Notes: generated by a model not told the origin, from the letters alone. A stretch of 64,000 bases of DNA from Bowmanella denitrificans (GCF_002887595.1 NZ_PEBU01000004.1:310001-374000), one strand, 5' to 3'; counted from the stretch's first letter, positions 7,519 to 19,109 are shown. Program-made: numbers and translations.

Positions 7519-8484
7519 CTACTTCACTTCTTCCCCGGCAGCCTGGCGGTCAGCATGGTAGCTGGAGCGTACCATTGGGCCACAGGCGGCGTGGCTGAAG
7601 CCAAGCTCGTAGGCGGTGTCGCGCAGGGCGTCAAATTCACTGGGGTGCACGTAGCGTTTCACCGGGAAATGGTGGCGGCTGGGTTGCAGATACTGGCCGA
7701 GGGTCAGCATATCGACGTTATGCTCACGTAGGTCTTTCAGAACCTCGGCCATTTCCTGCTGGTCTTCGCCCATGCCCATCATCAGGCCGGATTTGGTCAT
7801 AATCTCTGGGTGCTGCTCTTTAAACTTACGCAGCAACTCCAGTGACCATTTGTAGTTAGCGCCCGGGCGGCATTCACGGTACAAGCGTGGAATGGTTTCC
7901 AGGTTGTGGTTAAACACATCGGGTACGCCGTTTTTAAAGATTTCCAGCGCGGTGTCCATACGGCCGCGGAAGTCCGGCACCAGTACTTCAATTTTGGTGC
8001 TGGGGCTGTGTTTGCGGATGGCGTTAATACAGTCAACAAAGTGCTGGGCACCGCCGTCTCGCAGATCGTCGCGGTCTACCGAGGTGATCACCACGTATTT
8101 CAGCTTCATTTCGGCAATCGTGGTGGCCAGCTTTTCCGGCTCTTCGGCACTGGGTGGCAGTGGTTTACCATGGGCTACGTCGCAGAATGGGCAACGGCGG
8201 GTACAGATGTCGCCAAGGATCATAAAGGTGGCGGTACCGTGGGTAAAACACTCAGACAGGTTAGGGCAACTGGCTTCTTCACAGACCGAGTGCAGGTTGT
8301 TCTTGCGCATAATGTTTTTTATGCGGTCGATCCCTTCGGTACTGGAAGGCAACTTGATTTTGATCCAGTCGGGCTTGCGCAGCATCTGCTCCCGCTCGGT
8401 GGGGATGATGGTGACAGGGATATGTTTCATTTTGTCTTCGTCGCGCAGTTTTACACCTGCTTCGACACGTACTGCTTTAGTCAT
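7519..8484 (-). CDS. lipA: Lipoyl synthase
   Basis: 321 residues from the ATG at 8484, the same length as E. coli LipA. Radical-SAM enzyme that inserts two sulfurs into octanoyl-lipoyl domains of 2-oxoacid dehydrogenases and GcvH. The auxiliary cluster cysteines are C68, C73 and C79 and the SAM-cluster cysteines C94, C98 and C101 (CTRRCPFC), identical in numbering to E. coli, which fixes the start. The C-terminal RSSYHAD motif supplies the conserved serine ligand. The start overlaps the end of lipB by 8 bases; the order ybeD-lipB-lipA indicates one operon. Confidence 0.98.
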   Translation of the reverse strand: MTKAVRVEAGVKLRDEDKMKHIPVTIIPTEREQMLRKPDWIKIKLPSSTEGIDRIKNIMRKNNLHSVCEEASCPNLSECFTHGTATFMILGDICTRRCPFCDVAHGKPLPPSAEEPEKLATTIAEMKLKYVVITSVDRDDLRDGGAQHFVDCINAIRKHSPSTKIEVLVPDFRGRMDTALEIFKNGVPDVFNHNLETIPRLYRECRPGANYKWSLELLRKFKEQHPEIMTKSGLMMGMGEDQQEMAEVLKDLREHNVDMLTLGQYLQPSRHHFPVKRYVHPSEFDALRDTAYELGFSHAACGPMVRSSYHADRQAAGEEVK

Positions 8485-9127
8485 CAAAACCTTCCCGATA
8501 GTCTGTCTGTTCAATCTTGATTAGCCGGCAAAATGCCTGGCTTAACAACTTACCTGCCTCTGGCAGATTGTCCGGCCCGCCGAGTTGCGCGCAGTGTATC
8601 ATTTCCAACCCGGCATAGCCGCATGGATTTATACGCTGAAACGGCCCCAGATCCATATTGATATTTAGCGCCAGGCCGTGAAATGAGCAGCCCTTGCGAA
8701 TGCGCAGGCCCACGGAGCAAATTTTACGCCCGTCTACATATACCCCTGGGGCATCGGCCTTGGGGTAGGCGTTTACACCATAAGGTTTTAGCAATTCCAC
8801 CACGGATTGTTCCAGCGCGGTTACCAGATCGCGCACGCCGATTTTCAGGCGTTTGAGATTCAGTAGTACATACATCATTTGCTGGCCGGGGCCGTGATAG
8901 GTAACCTGGCCGCCGCGGTCTACTTTTACCACCGGAATATCGCCGGGAGCCAATAGATGTTCTTCCTTACCGGCCTGGCCCTGGGTAAACACCGCGTTAT
9001 GTTCAACCAGCCAGATTTCATCCTGCTGCTCGACACCGCGTTGGTCGGTAAAGTTTTGCATGGCATGCCAGATGGGCGCGTAGTCCTGGCGCCCCAACTG
9101 ACGAATAATCAGGCTTGGCGTACTCAC
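8477..9127 (-). CDS. lipB: Octanoyl-[ACP]:protein octanoyltransferase
   Basis: 216 residues. It transfers octanoyl from acyl carrier protein to lipoyl domains, the step before LipA. Catalytic Lys135 ([14 protein letters not shown]) and Cys169 (INPCGY) fall at the same numbers as in E. coli LipB. The motif [12 protein letters not shown] is present. It starts 3 bases after the ybeD stop and overlaps lipA. Confidence 0.98.
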   Translation of the reverse strand: MSTPSLIIRQLGRQDYAPIWHAMQNFTDQRGVEQQDEIWLVEHNAVFTQGQAGKEEHLLAPGDIPVVKVDRGGQVTYHGPGQQMMYVLLNLKRLKIGVRDLVTALEQSVVELLKPYGVNAYPKADAPGVYVDGRKICSVGLRIRKGCSFHGLALNINMDLGPFQRINPCGYAGLEMIHCAQLGGPDNLPEAGKLLSQAFCRLIKIEQTDYREGFDD

Positions 9128-9130
9128 GAT

Positions 9131-9394
9131 TTAGAGTACCATCCGTACCAGTTCCAGTTTGCCCAGTTCGATATACACCGACTCCATATGCTCCTTGCTG
9201 GTCACACGTACATCAATGGACACCGAATGGTAATTGCCCTTAGTGCTGGGGCGGATGCTGGGATTATAGTCATCCGGTGCCAGTAGCTGCAGGCAGGCCA
9301 CCACATCCTCAGGCAGGCGCTCATGGGCAACACCCAGCACTTTAAAGGTTTGATAGCAGGGGAACTCCAGCAGTTCATCAAAACGGGTTTCCAT
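9131..9394 (-). CDS. ybeD: YbeD/DUF493 family protein
   Basis: 87 residues, the usual family size, beginning METRFDELLEFPCYQTFKVLG. A small ferredoxin-like alpha/beta protein conserved upstream of lipB in gammaproteobacteria; its exact role is unknown, though the context suggests a link to lipoate metabolism. It is the first gene of the minus-strand lip cluster. In related bacteria dacA often precedes it. Here the repeat array and a GxxExxY gene lie upstream instead. Confidence 0.95.
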   Translation of the reverse strand: METRFDELLEFPCYQTFKVLGVAHERLPEDVVACLQLLAPDDYNPSIRPSTKGNYHSVSIDVRVTSKEHMESVYIELGKLELVRMVL

Positions 9395-9436
9395 TTAAGG
9401 CTCCAATCAAATCGCAATGGCCTGTAAATGGCGACG

Positions 9437-9463
9437 CCGGGCCTGGTTATCAAGCCCGGTTTT
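9437..9463 (+). terminator. Terminator-like hairpin
   Basis: CCGGGC (9437-9442) pairs with GCCCGG (9454-9459), followed by TTTT. No plus-strand gene feeds into it, so it may be a remnant left when the region upstream of ybeD was rearranged. Confidence 0.35.
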
Positions 9464-9630
9464 GCTGTTACAGGGATAGTGGGCGAAGTATACCTAAAAG
9501 GCGCGAATTGGCCCAGCCCGGCCAGCGGACATAGTAGGCAGGTTGTCAGCTTTGCTTGTCAGTGGAATCATTTTTACCACGAAATATACGAAGGGATCAT
9601 ACCATCTCAATTCAAAGACACTTGTCATCT

Positions 9631-9907
9631 TCATGTTCTTAGTGTCTCTCCTGGTGAGAAAAAAACGCCAATTAAACCACGAAGAGCACGAAGCACACGA
9701 AGGGGGGAGTCGCCATCATTATAGAAACGGCCTTTTACTTCGTGTTCTTAGTGTCCTTCGTGGTTAGTAAAAAACACCAATTAAACACCAAGAACACGAA
9801 GGGCAGAAGTTGTCGCCATGCCGACTCATTTCATCTTAGTGTTCTCTGTGTCCTTCGTGGTGAGTAAAAAACGCTAACTAAACCACGAAGCACGAAGTAC
9901 ACGAAGG
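9631..9907. repeat. Left block of hairpin repeats (three units)
   Basis: Three degenerate units start near 9631, 9738 and 9841. A unit reads as an arm CTTCGTGTTCTTAGTG, an A-rich middle with CCAATTAAAC, and a complementary arm CACCAAGAACACGAAG (15 of 16 pairs). Then comes a conserved tail including GCCGACTCAT. The block ends directly at the 3' end of the GxxExxY gene. Spacing is irregular and units diverge, so this is not a CRISPR array. Confidence 0.85.
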
Positions 9908-9908
9908 G

Positions 9909-10280
9909 TTATAGGACGAATCTTTTCAGGCCATCTTTTAGTTTCAGAGCGTTGAAATTTATCAATAAACCTTTCTTGATATTGGCCAGTCTCATGTAGG
10001 TAAGTAGTTGAGCTTTGTGAATGTCCTTGACCTGTTCAACGCTCTTAAGCTCAAGGATAAGCTTGTTATCTACCAACATGTCGATTCTGTACCCACAATC
10101 TAGACAAAAGCCTTTGTATTCGATCGGCAATTGATGTTGAAGCTTGAATTCTACGCCGTTTAAACGCAGTTCGTGAGCTAGGCATTGCTCATAGGTTGAT
10201 TCAAGCAAGCCAGGTCCGAGTTCCTTGTGTACTTCGATTGCGCAACCAATCACCTTGTTTGAAAGTGTTTCGAATTCCAT
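9909..10280 (-). CDS. GxxExxY protein (PD-(D/E)XK nuclease-like fold)
   Basis: 123 residues, the normal family length. The naming motif is GLLESTY within GPGLLESTYEQC. YRIDMLV followed by ELKSV provides the Asp...Glu-x-Lys arrangement of PD-(D/E)XK nucleases, so a DNA-cleaving or DNA-binding role is plausible but unproven. The start MEFETLSNKVIGCAIEVH is standard. The gene lies alone between two blocks of the same hairpin repeat (9631-9907 and 10362-10812), which suggests a functional link between the protein and the repeats. Confidence 0.92.
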   Translation of the reverse strand: MEFETLSNKVIGCAIEVHKELGPGLLESTYEQCLAHELRLNGVEFKLQHQLPIEYKGFCLDCGYRIDMLVDNKLILELKSVEQVKDIHKAQLLTYMRLANIKKGLLINFNALKLKDGLKRFVL

Positions 10281-10361
10281 TTTCTTAGTTCCTTTTTGGC
10301 TTAGTATCTAGTGCTCGGTAATTCACGCTCTAACATCCACAAAGAGCATGATGAAGATAGT

Positions 10362-10812
10362 GGCTTTCGTGGTGAGTAAAAAAACACCAATTAAACATCA
10401 AGAACACGAAGCACACGAAGGGCAGAAGTTATCTCCATGCCGACTCATTTCATCTTAGTGTTCGTGGTAAATGATAGATGCTTTTATAAACATGAGGGGC
10501 TCGAAGCACTTGATGGAATGTCGTTTTCTCTGTTTTAAGACGTCTTTTACTTCGTGTTCTTAGTGTCCTTCGTGGTGAGTAAAAAAACGCCAATTAAACC
10601 ACCAAGAGCACGAAGCACACGAAGGGCAGAAATTATCGCAATGCCGACTCATCTCATCATAGTGTTCTCTGCGCTCTTCGTGTTCTTAGTGTCCTTCGTG
10701 GTGAGTAAAAAAACACCAATTAAACACCAAGAGCACGAAGCACAGAATTTATCGCCATGCCGACTCATCTCATCATAGTGTTCTCTGTGCTCTTCGTGTT
10801 CTCTGTGGTTAG
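10362..10812. repeat. Right block of hairpin repeats (three units plus a partial)
   Basis: Units start near 10362, 10550 and 10676, with a truncated unit at 10792-10810. The last full units are spaced 126 and 116 bases. They share the arms, the CCAATTAAAC middle and the GCCGACTCATCTCATCATAG tail with the left block. The partial unit stops about 15 bases short of the stop codon of the glutamate synthase-like gene. Confidence 0.85.
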
Positions 10813-10825
10813 ATCACAAGGGCTA

Positions 10826-12436
10826 TCAGCAGCGGTGGCAGAGATAGTTGTCTGGCATAAAGTGTTCGCTGCTGGCTTCCTGAATATAAGGCCGGTAGCT
10901 GGCCGGGTAGGGCGCCTGTAAAAATGCCCCGGCGGTAGGGTAGGGAAACAGTTCATCCAATCTGGCTACCCGTTGCTGGTCAATACGCCGCTGCACATGG
11001 CTGCGATTAACCATTGAAGGGCTGGCAAGGCCCGCCGATGAGGCAATATCCACCGCCGCATGCACGGTCTCTTTATGAAAACGGGCCACCCGATGGCCCT
11101 TATCCTGCACATCCAGGCCCTTAATCAGTTTAGGATTTTGTGTGGTAATGCCGGTCGGGCAGCGGTTGCTATTGCATTCCAGCGAATGCACGCAGCCCAG
11201 CGCCAGCATCATACCGCGGGCGCTGTTGCAAAGGTCGGCCCCCAGGGCCAGATTGCGTACCAGGTGAAAGGCCGAAAAGACCTTGCCCGAGGCAATAATG
11301 CGAATGTCGTCGCGCAGGTTAAAGCCAATCAGGCAATCTTCCACAAAGGCAATGGCATCGCGTAGCGGCATGCCCACCGAATTACTGTATTCCAGCGGCG
11401 CCGCACCGGTGCCCCCTTCGCCGCCATCCACGGTAATAAAATCCGCTTGAATACCGGTTTCTACCATGGCCTTGCACAGGCCGATAAATTCACTTTGACG
11501 GCCAATACACAGCTTAAAGCCGACCGGCTTACCGCCGGATTTTTCCCGCAGCAGGCGGATAAAATGCATCATCTCAATGGGGGTGGAAAAGGCCGAATGG
11601 GCCGAAGGTGAAATCACATCGGTATGGGCCTGTACATGGCGAATCCGGGCAATCTCATCGGTATTTTTACTGGCTGGCAATATACCGCCATGGCCGGGTT
11701 TAGCGCCCTGACTGAGCTTGATTTCAATCATCTTAACCACGTCCTGCCCGGCCTTTTCGGCAAAAGTGTCGGGGCAGAATTTGCCTTCACTGTCACGGCA
11801 CCCAAAATAGCCGGTACCAATTTGCCAGACCAAGTCGCCACCATGCTCCAGATGATAATCAGAAATGCCGCCTTCGCCGGTGTTGTGGTAAAAGCTGCCC
11901 ATCTTTGCGCCCTTATTCAGGGCGCGGATGGCATTATTACTCAGCGCGCCAAAGCTCATGGCAGAGACATTTAAAATGCTGGCCGAATAGGGCTTAAGGC
12001 AGTCTTTGCCGCCAATCTTTACTCTGGGCGAGCAGTCCAGCTCATGAATATTGCGCGCTGCAATGGAATGGCTGATCCATTCATAGCCGGACTCATAGGT
12101 ATTGATTTTGGTGCCGTAGGGCAGGGTGTCCAGGTCGCCCTTGGCGCGCTGATAGACAATGCTGCGAAACATGCGATTAATCGGCGTGCCGTCCAAATCA
12201 GATTCAATCAGATATTGGCGGGCAAAGGGCCGCAGGCTTTCCATCATCCAGCGGCCGCGGCCAATCAGCGGGAAATTGCGGCGAATACTGTGCTCGGTTT
12301 GCAGCATATCCTGAAGGCCGATGGCGAAGGTCAGCGCCAGAGGCACCAGCAACCAGATAACCCAGCCCCAGCTTTGCGCCAGTAGCAGCAGGGCAATCGC
12401 CATTAACAAATGTGAGACAATAAAGGCACTACGCAT
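10826..12436 (-). CDS. FMN-binding glutamate synthase family protein, membrane-anchored
   Basis: 536 residues from the ATG at 12436 (GGAAAG upstream); a TTG at 12478 is less likely. Two hydrophobic segments (about 5-20 and 24-42) suggest an N-terminal membrane anchor. The rest is the glutamate synthase FMN/2-oxoglutarate domain: DVISPSAHSAFSTPIEM, DFITVDGGEGGTGAAP, and the 3Fe-4S cysteines in CVHSLECNSNRCPTG. The glutaminase and NADPH subunits of GltBD are absent, as in the stand-alone group of archaeal and bacterial homologues. Its physiological reaction is uncertain. It appears to be transcribed alone. Confidence 0.9.
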   Translation of the reverse strand: MRSAFIVSHLLMAIALLLLAQSWGWVIWLLVPLALTFAIGLQDMLQTEHSIRRNFPLIGRGRWMMESLRPFARQYLIESDLDGTPINRMFRSIVYQRAKGDLDTLPYGTKINTYESGYEWISHSIAARNIHELDCSPRVKIGGKDCLKPYSASILNVSAMSFGALSNNAIRALNKGAKMGSFYHNTGEGGISDYHLEHGGDLVWQIGTGYFGCRDSEGKFCPDTFAEKAGQDVVKMIEIKLSQGAKPGHGGILPASKNTDEIARIRHVQAHTDVISPSAHSAFSTPIEMMHFIRLLREKSGGKPVGFKLCIGRQSEFIGLCKAMVETGIQADFITVDGGEGGTGAAPLEYSNSVGMPLRDAIAFVEDCLIGFNLRDDIRIIASGKVFSAFHLVRNLALGADLCNSARGMMLALGCVHSLECNSNRCPTGITTQNPKLIKGLDVQDKGHRVARFHKETVHAAVDIASSAGLASPSMVNRSHVQRRIDQQRVARLDELFPYPTAGAFLQAPYPASYRPYIQEASSEHFMPDNYLCHRC

Positions 12437-12480
12437 GGTCTTTCCGGGTATTGCTTTTTTGCCCAGCTTAAACGGCAAAG

Positions 12481-12496
12481 CCTTGGTGTGCCAAGG
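12481..12496. promoter_or_regulatory. Short palindromic hairpin upstream of the glutamate synthase-like gene
   Basis: CCTTGG-TGTG-CCAAGG lies about 45 bases upstream of the chosen start at 12436. It could be an operator or leader hairpin; no factor can be assigned. Confidence 0.3.
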
Positions 12497-12529
12497 GTTT
12501 ATGAGTTATTTAGATTGATGCAGAACAAT

Positions 12530-12554
12530 AAAAAGCCCGCGAAAGCGGGCTTTT
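12530..12554 (-). terminator. Rho-independent terminator after asnB
   Basis: AAAAGCCCGC and GCGGGCTTTT pair around GAAA, 18 bases past the asnB stop on the minus strand. Confidence 0.85.
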
Positions 12555-12571
12555 AGAAAAATAGCTACAGA

Positions 12572-14248
12572 TTACTCCGCCAACGCGTCGCTATGTACGC
12601 CGCGCATAGCACGGCCGGATGGGTCAGCGTTATTGGTAAAGCTGGCATCCCAGGCCAGGGCTTCCACCGTGGAGCAGGCAATAGACTTGCCGCTGGGCAC
12701 GCAACGTGCCGCGCTTTCCTGCGGGAAGAAGCTTTCAAAGATAGTGCGGAACAAATAGCCTTCTTTGGTATCCGGGGTGTTAACCGGGAAGCGGAAGGCG
12801 GCGGTTTTCATCTGCTGGTCGGTGACCTGGCTGGCGGCATAGTCTTTTACCGAATCAATCCAGGAATAGCCTACACCGTCACTGAACTGCTCTTTCTGAC
12901 GCCACAATACTTCGGCCGGCAGATATTCGCCGTTATCAAAGGCGGCACGCAGTACATGTTTTTCCATTTTGCCGTTGCCGCACATTTTATCTTTTGGATT
13001 CAGGCGCATGGCCACATCCATAAATTCCTTATCCAGGAAAGGCACCCGTGCTTCCACACCCCAGGCCGAGGTGGATTTATTGGCGCGCAGGCAGTCAAAC
13101 ATATGCAGGCGATCCAGTTTACGCACGGTTTCCTCGTGGAATTCCTTGGCGTTTGGCGCTTTATGGAAGTACAGATAACCGCCGAAAATCTCATCCGAGC
13201 CTTCACCTGACAGCACCATCTTAATGCCCATGGCCTTGATCTTACGCGACATCAGGCTCATTGGCGTGGCGGCACGAATGGTGGTGACATCGTAGGTTTC
13301 CAGGTGATAGATGACATCCTTGATGGCATCCAGACCTTCCTGAATAGTGAAATGAATTTCATGGTGCACGGTGCCAATCATATCGGCCACCTTACGGGCC
13401 GCGATCAGATCCGGTGCGCCTTCCAGGCCTACGGCAAAGGAGTGCAAACGTGGCCACCAGGCCTGGGTTTGATCGTTATCTTCCACCCGCTTAGCGGCAT
13501 ATTTGGCGGCAATGGCCGACACTAGTGAGGAGTCCAGCCCGCCTGACAGTAATACCGCATAGGGCACGTCAGACATCAGGTGGCTTTTCACCGATTTTTC
13601 AAAGGCGATTTTCAGGTCTTCCAGGCTGGTGTGGTTGTCTTTGACATTGTCATAGTCCATCCAGTCGCGCTGATAATACTTGGTCAGCTCGCCGGATTTA
13701 CTCCACAGATAATGGCCAGGAGGGAATTCCTTAATGGTTTTGCACACCGGCGACAGGGCTTTTAGCTCTGACGCCACATAGAAGTTGCCGTGCTCATCAA
13801 AGCCGGTATACAGCGGAATAATACCAATATGATCGCGGGCAATCAGGTAGGCATCTTCGGCTTCGTCATACAGGATAAAGGCAAACATACCCTGCAGGTC
13901 GTCAATAAAGTTCACACCCTTTTGTTGGTACAAGGGCAGAATCACCTCACAGTCAGACTTGGTTTTAAACGCATAGGGCGTTGCCAACCCCGCTTCCAAC
14001 TGCTTGTGGTTATAAATTTCACCGTTTACGGCCAGGATCTGCTGATTATTATTCGAGATGAGCGGTTGTGCACCATTATCAAGGTCAACGATGGCCAGAC
14101 GTTCGTGGCAGAGGATGGCATTATTATTATTCCAAATCCCTGACCAGTCCGGGCCGCGATGGCGCAATAACTTGGAAAGCTCCAGTGACTTGGAGCGTAG
14201 CTCGGTGACATCCGTCTTGATGTCGAGAATACCGAATATACCGCACAT
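12572..14248 (-). CDS. asnB: Asparagine synthase (glutamine-hydrolysing)
   Basis: 558 residues from the ATG at 14248, preceded by AGGAGAG. Processing leaves the nucleophilic Cys2 (MCGIFGI), which fixes the start. The N-terminal glutaminase domain has RHRGPD and GEIYNH. The synthetase domain has the ATP pyrophosphatase loop LLSGGLDSSL and SGEGSDEIFGGY. The enzyme makes asparagine from aspartate, glutamine and ATP. Length matches E. coli AsnB (554). It appears monocistronic, with its own terminator. Confidence 0.97.
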   Translation of the reverse strand: MCGIFGILDIKTDVTELRSKSLELSKLLRHRGPDWSGIWNNNNAILCHERLAIVDLDNGAQPLISNNNQQILAVNGEIYNHKQLEAGLATPYAFKTKSDCEVILPLYQQKGVNFIDDLQGMFAFILYDEAEDAYLIARDHIGIIPLYTGFDEHGNFYVASELKALSPVCKTIKEFPPGHYLWSKSGELTKYYQRDWMDYDNVKDNHTSLEDLKIAFEKSVKSHLMSDVPYAVLLSGGLDSSLVSAIAAKYAAKRVEDNDQTQAWWPRLHSFAVGLEGAPDLIAARKVADMIGTVHHEIHFTIQEGLDAIKDVIYHLETYDVTTIRAATPMSLMSRKIKAMGIKMVLSGEGSDEIFGGYLYFHKAPNAKEFHEETVRKLDRLHMFDCLRANKSTSAWGVEARVPFLDKEFMDVAMRLNPKDKMCGNGKMEKHVLRAAFDNGEYLPAEVLWRQKEQFSDGVGYSWIDSVKDYAASQVTDQQMKTAAFRFPVNTPDTKEGYLFRTIFESFFPQESAARCVPSGKSIACSTVEALAWDASFTNNADPSGRAMRGVHSDALAE

Positions 14249-14602
14249 AAAAAGTGGTCTCTCCTGGTTAAACAGATTGGCGCCGACTCCTGTTGGAGCG
14301 GCTGATATCAGGCAATTCCCTGGCCTGGGCGGCAATGTCCGATTTGCCGGTTTTGTTACTAAAACGTGAAAAAACAGGGCGTTAGTAAAAAACTTTTGCC
14401 GAAAGCCGCTTTTTTGTGAAATAAAGCTTTCGACCCCCCGACTCTGCCAGTATGAGCAAAAAATGCAAGATGATTCTGTAATAAACTTACTAATTTAGGC
14501 ATATGCTTGCTGGCGTGAGGCGTGAGGCGTGAGGCGTGAGGCGTGAGGCGTGAGGCGTGAGGTGGAGCCGGTCGCTTATCGGGCAACCGGCTTGTTGCGG
14601 GT
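14249..14602. other. Intergenic region with asnB promoter side and a heptamer repeat
   Basis: This stretch holds the leader of asnB and, nearer the methyltransferase end, the CGTGAGG tandem repeat (annotated separately). No gene or RNA was recognised. TTTTTTCACG-like and other A/T-rich patches around 14370-14420 may hold promoter elements. Confidence 0.4.
14514..14562. repeat. Seven tandem copies of the heptamer CGTGAGG
   Basis: A perfect 49-base run of CGTGAGG (CCTCACG on the other strand) lies 41 bases downstream of the exported methyltransferase stop. A related heptamer pattern (CCTCACA/CCTAACC) follows lipA at 7489-7515. Perfect identity of the units suggests recent expansion by slippage. 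Confidence 0.95.
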
Positions 14603-15472
14603 TTAGTGGGTGACTTGTGTAAGTTGCTGATTTGCCACTTTGATAAATTTCAGCGTCATGCGGTCTGATTCACCAATGGCCAGGTATTTGTCCTGGTCTT
14701 GCTCTTTCAGCGCCAGGGTAGGGGGTAACGTCCAAACGCCTTTAGGGTAATTTTGCTCGTCTTTGGGATTAGCGTTAACCTCAGAACTGTCGACCAGTTT
14801 AAAGCCATGGGCCTCTATCATGGCGATGACCTGGGACTGTTTAAAGCGGCCATTCTTTGCGGCTGTTTCGGCATCCAACGCTGATGATTCGTTCAGCCTG
14901 TGCTGCACAACGGCTAAGGTGCCACCTGGTTTGAGGATTTGCCAGCTTTGCTGCAAACCGGGTTCCATACGCCCCTGGTTTTGCCAGTTGTGCAGGGTAC
15001 GCACGATCAGCAGTACATCGACGGAGTTTTCTTCAACCGGCAGACCTTCCGGCATGGGTAACCAACTGGCACTGGCACGATCGCCATACAGCTCAGGTTG
15101 TTGCGCAACCTGTTCAGGATAAGCGGCCAGCTTAGCCGCCCAATCTGGCCATTTACCGTAGTAGGCCGGATGATGCTGTAAACCAACATAGTTACCTTGG
15201 TCTTTTAACAGTGGCGCCAGAATATGGGTATACCAACCGGCGCCGGGGGCAACTTCCGCCACACGATCGGTTGCCTTGATATTAAAAAAGCGCAGTACTT
15301 GTTCCGGATGCCGGTACTGATCTCTGGCTATCTCGCTTTCACTGCGATGCGGGTTGTTATTCACCGCTGTCCATATGGCATCTTTGGCCATGTCAGCGCT
15401 AAGCGCAATCTGACTTGTCAGAGCAAGCAGGGCGACGCTTGTGAGTTTCAACAGTGCGTGGGGTTTCATCAT
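14603..15472 (-). CDS. Exported class I SAM-dependent methyltransferase-like protein
   Basis: 289 residues with a clear signal peptide (LLKLTSVALLALTSQIALS, likely cut before ADMAKD). The body has a Rossmann methyltransferase fold: VAEVAPGAGWYTHIL as the SAM motif I and VDVLLIVRTLHNWQ as motif IV/post-I. This combination occurs in a family predicted to be periplasmic, where the source of SAM is unclear. Substrate unknown. The neighbouring gene upstream on the same strand is the OsmC protein, 99 bases away. Confidence 0.8.
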   Translation of the reverse strand: MMKPHALLKLTSVALLALTSQIALSADMAKDAIWTAVNNNPHRSESEIARDQYRHPEQVLRFFNIKATDRVAEVAPGAGWYTHILAPLLKDQGNYVGLQHHPAYYGKWPDWAAKLAAYPEQVAQQPELYGDRASASWLPMPEGLPVEENSVDVLLIVRTLHNWQNQGRMEPGLQQSWQILKPGGTLAVVQHRLNESSALDAETAAKNGRFKQSQVIAMIEAHGFKLVDSSEVNANPKDEQNYPKGVWTLPPTLALKEQDQDKYLAIGESDRMTLKFIKVANQQLTQVTH

Positions 15473-15570
15473 TGTCAGTTCCTTTGTATCGTTTTTTTGC
15501 CTAATTTTACGCCAGTACTATCAAGTAATAATCAAACACATGTCAATAAGTGTTCATCTGCTGGGGGTAT

Positions 15571-16020
15571 TTAACCGCCAAGCAGCAACTTGCCGCTGGC
15601 ATCACACACCTTAACTTGCACATCAATACCCTGGCGGACACTCTGAGTAACCACGCAGAAGTCTTCAAACTGGCCGAGCGCCCGTTCAAGGTGGGGAATA
15701 TTGGCGCCCTCATTACCCAAAGTGAGTTGCACCTGCAGCTGACCGATACGCCATCTGCCATCCTGGCGCTCCATGGTGCCCTGTACTTGTGCTTTAACCT
15801 CGCCAGGCTCTTCCTTAAATTTACGAATAGCAAACATCAGACTTGCAGCCAGACAATTGGCGACCGAGGCAGCCAGCAAACGCGAGGGATTGGGCCCTTG
15901 TCCCTGGCCCAGTGGCTGGGGTTCATCGCTGATAATCTGGCCAAACTCACCAAAGTCCACCTCGAACTTGTAGCCTTCCAATAACTGCAATTGCACACTG
16001 AATGTTTGCGATTCCGCCAT
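15571..16020 (-). CDS. OsmC/Ohr family protein
   Basis: 149 residues from the ATG at 16020, preceded by AAGGAG; an upstream TTG reading is rejected. The two redox cysteines of the family are present in ASVANCLAASL and in FEDFCVVTQSV. Such proteins reduce organic hydroperoxides or related thiol-reactive compounds. The gene is divergent from the DUF3365 haem protein across a 90-base region and near katG, giving a redox-related neighbourhood. Confidence 0.9.
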   Translation of the reverse strand: MAESQTFSVQLQLLEGYKFEVDFGEFGQIISDEPQPLGQGQGPNPSRLLAASVANCLAASLMFAIRKFKEEPGEVKAQVQGTMERQDGRWRIGQLQVQLTLGNEGANIPHLERALGQFEDFCVVTQSVRQGIDVQVKVCDASGKLLLGG

Positions 16021-16110
16021 AATAAGGCTCCTTTTCTGATCCAAAACAAAATTACTGTGGTTCTGAACACTATAGTAGTGGTAGTGAAGCTGATATTAAA
16101 AGGGGCGGGT

Positions 16111-16689
16111 ATGTGGGGAGCAAGAGTAAGGCCGGGGATAGTTGTTGGGCTATTAATGGCGCTGGGCTCAGTTGCCGCCTTGGCCAGTGAGCCTCAAGCG
16201 CAAAGAGCCCAGATGGAAGCGGAAGCTATGCAACGCATCCGGCTATTTGCCACTGAACTCAAAACTACCTTAAGCCAGGCTATTGAGCAGGGTGGGCTTA
16301 GCCAGGGGATTAACGTTTGTCGTGAAATGGCACCGCACATTGCCAAACGATACTCCACAGACGGTTGGTATATCGGCCGCACCAGTCATAAGGTGCGTAA
16401 CCCGGATAATCAGCCGGACAGTTGGGAAGCTGAACAGATCCGCTACTTTCAACAGGCTCTGGCTGCTGGGGAAAAAGCCTCGTCATTAATCGCCATACAA
16501 CTGGATAAGCAGCAGTTCAGGCTGGCCAAACCCATAATGACCGAAGGCCTTTGCTTATCCTGCCATGGCAGCCAGTTAGGGGATGACGTTAAGGCCGCCT
16601 TGCAAAGTCATTACCCGGCGGATCTGGCCACGGGCTTCAGCCCGGGTGAGCTGAGGGGGATTTTAACCCTGAAGAAAATGCTGCCTTAA
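16111..16689 (+). CDS. DUF3365 (Tll0287-like) exported haem-binding protein
   Basis: 192 residues from the ATG at 16111. It has a signal peptide (GIVVGLLMALGSVAALA) and the c-type haem motif CLSCHG near the C-terminus. NVCREMAPHIAKRYS and WYIGRTSHKVRNPDNQPD are typical of the DUF3365 domain found alone or in haem-based sensors. Likely periplasmic and redox-active. It is transcribed divergently from the OsmC gene and sits upstream of katG. Confidence 0.85.
   Translation: MWGARVRPGIVVGLLMALGSVAALASEPQAQRAQMEAEAMQRIRLFATELKTTLSQAIEQGGLSQGINVCREMAPHIAKRYSTDGWYIGRTSHKVRNPDNQPDSWEAEQIRYFQQALAAGEKASSLIAIQLDKQQFRLAKPIMTEGLCLSCHGSQLGDDVKAALQSHYPADLATGFSPGELRGILTLKKMLP

Positions 16690-19109
<2,420 letters not shown>

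Noticed and set aside
7892-8524. Two plus-strand ORFs of over 200 residues antisense to lipA
   Set aside because: LipA is certain from its cysteine motifs and length; the antisense frames show no recognisable domain.
9631-10812. CRISPR array
   Set aside because: The units are about 120 bases, degenerate and unevenly spaced, without unique spacers of constant length, and no cas gene is nearby.
12593-13210. 205-residue plus-strand ORF antisense to asnB
   Set aside because: Shadow of the asparagine synthase synthetase domain; no independent start signal or domain.
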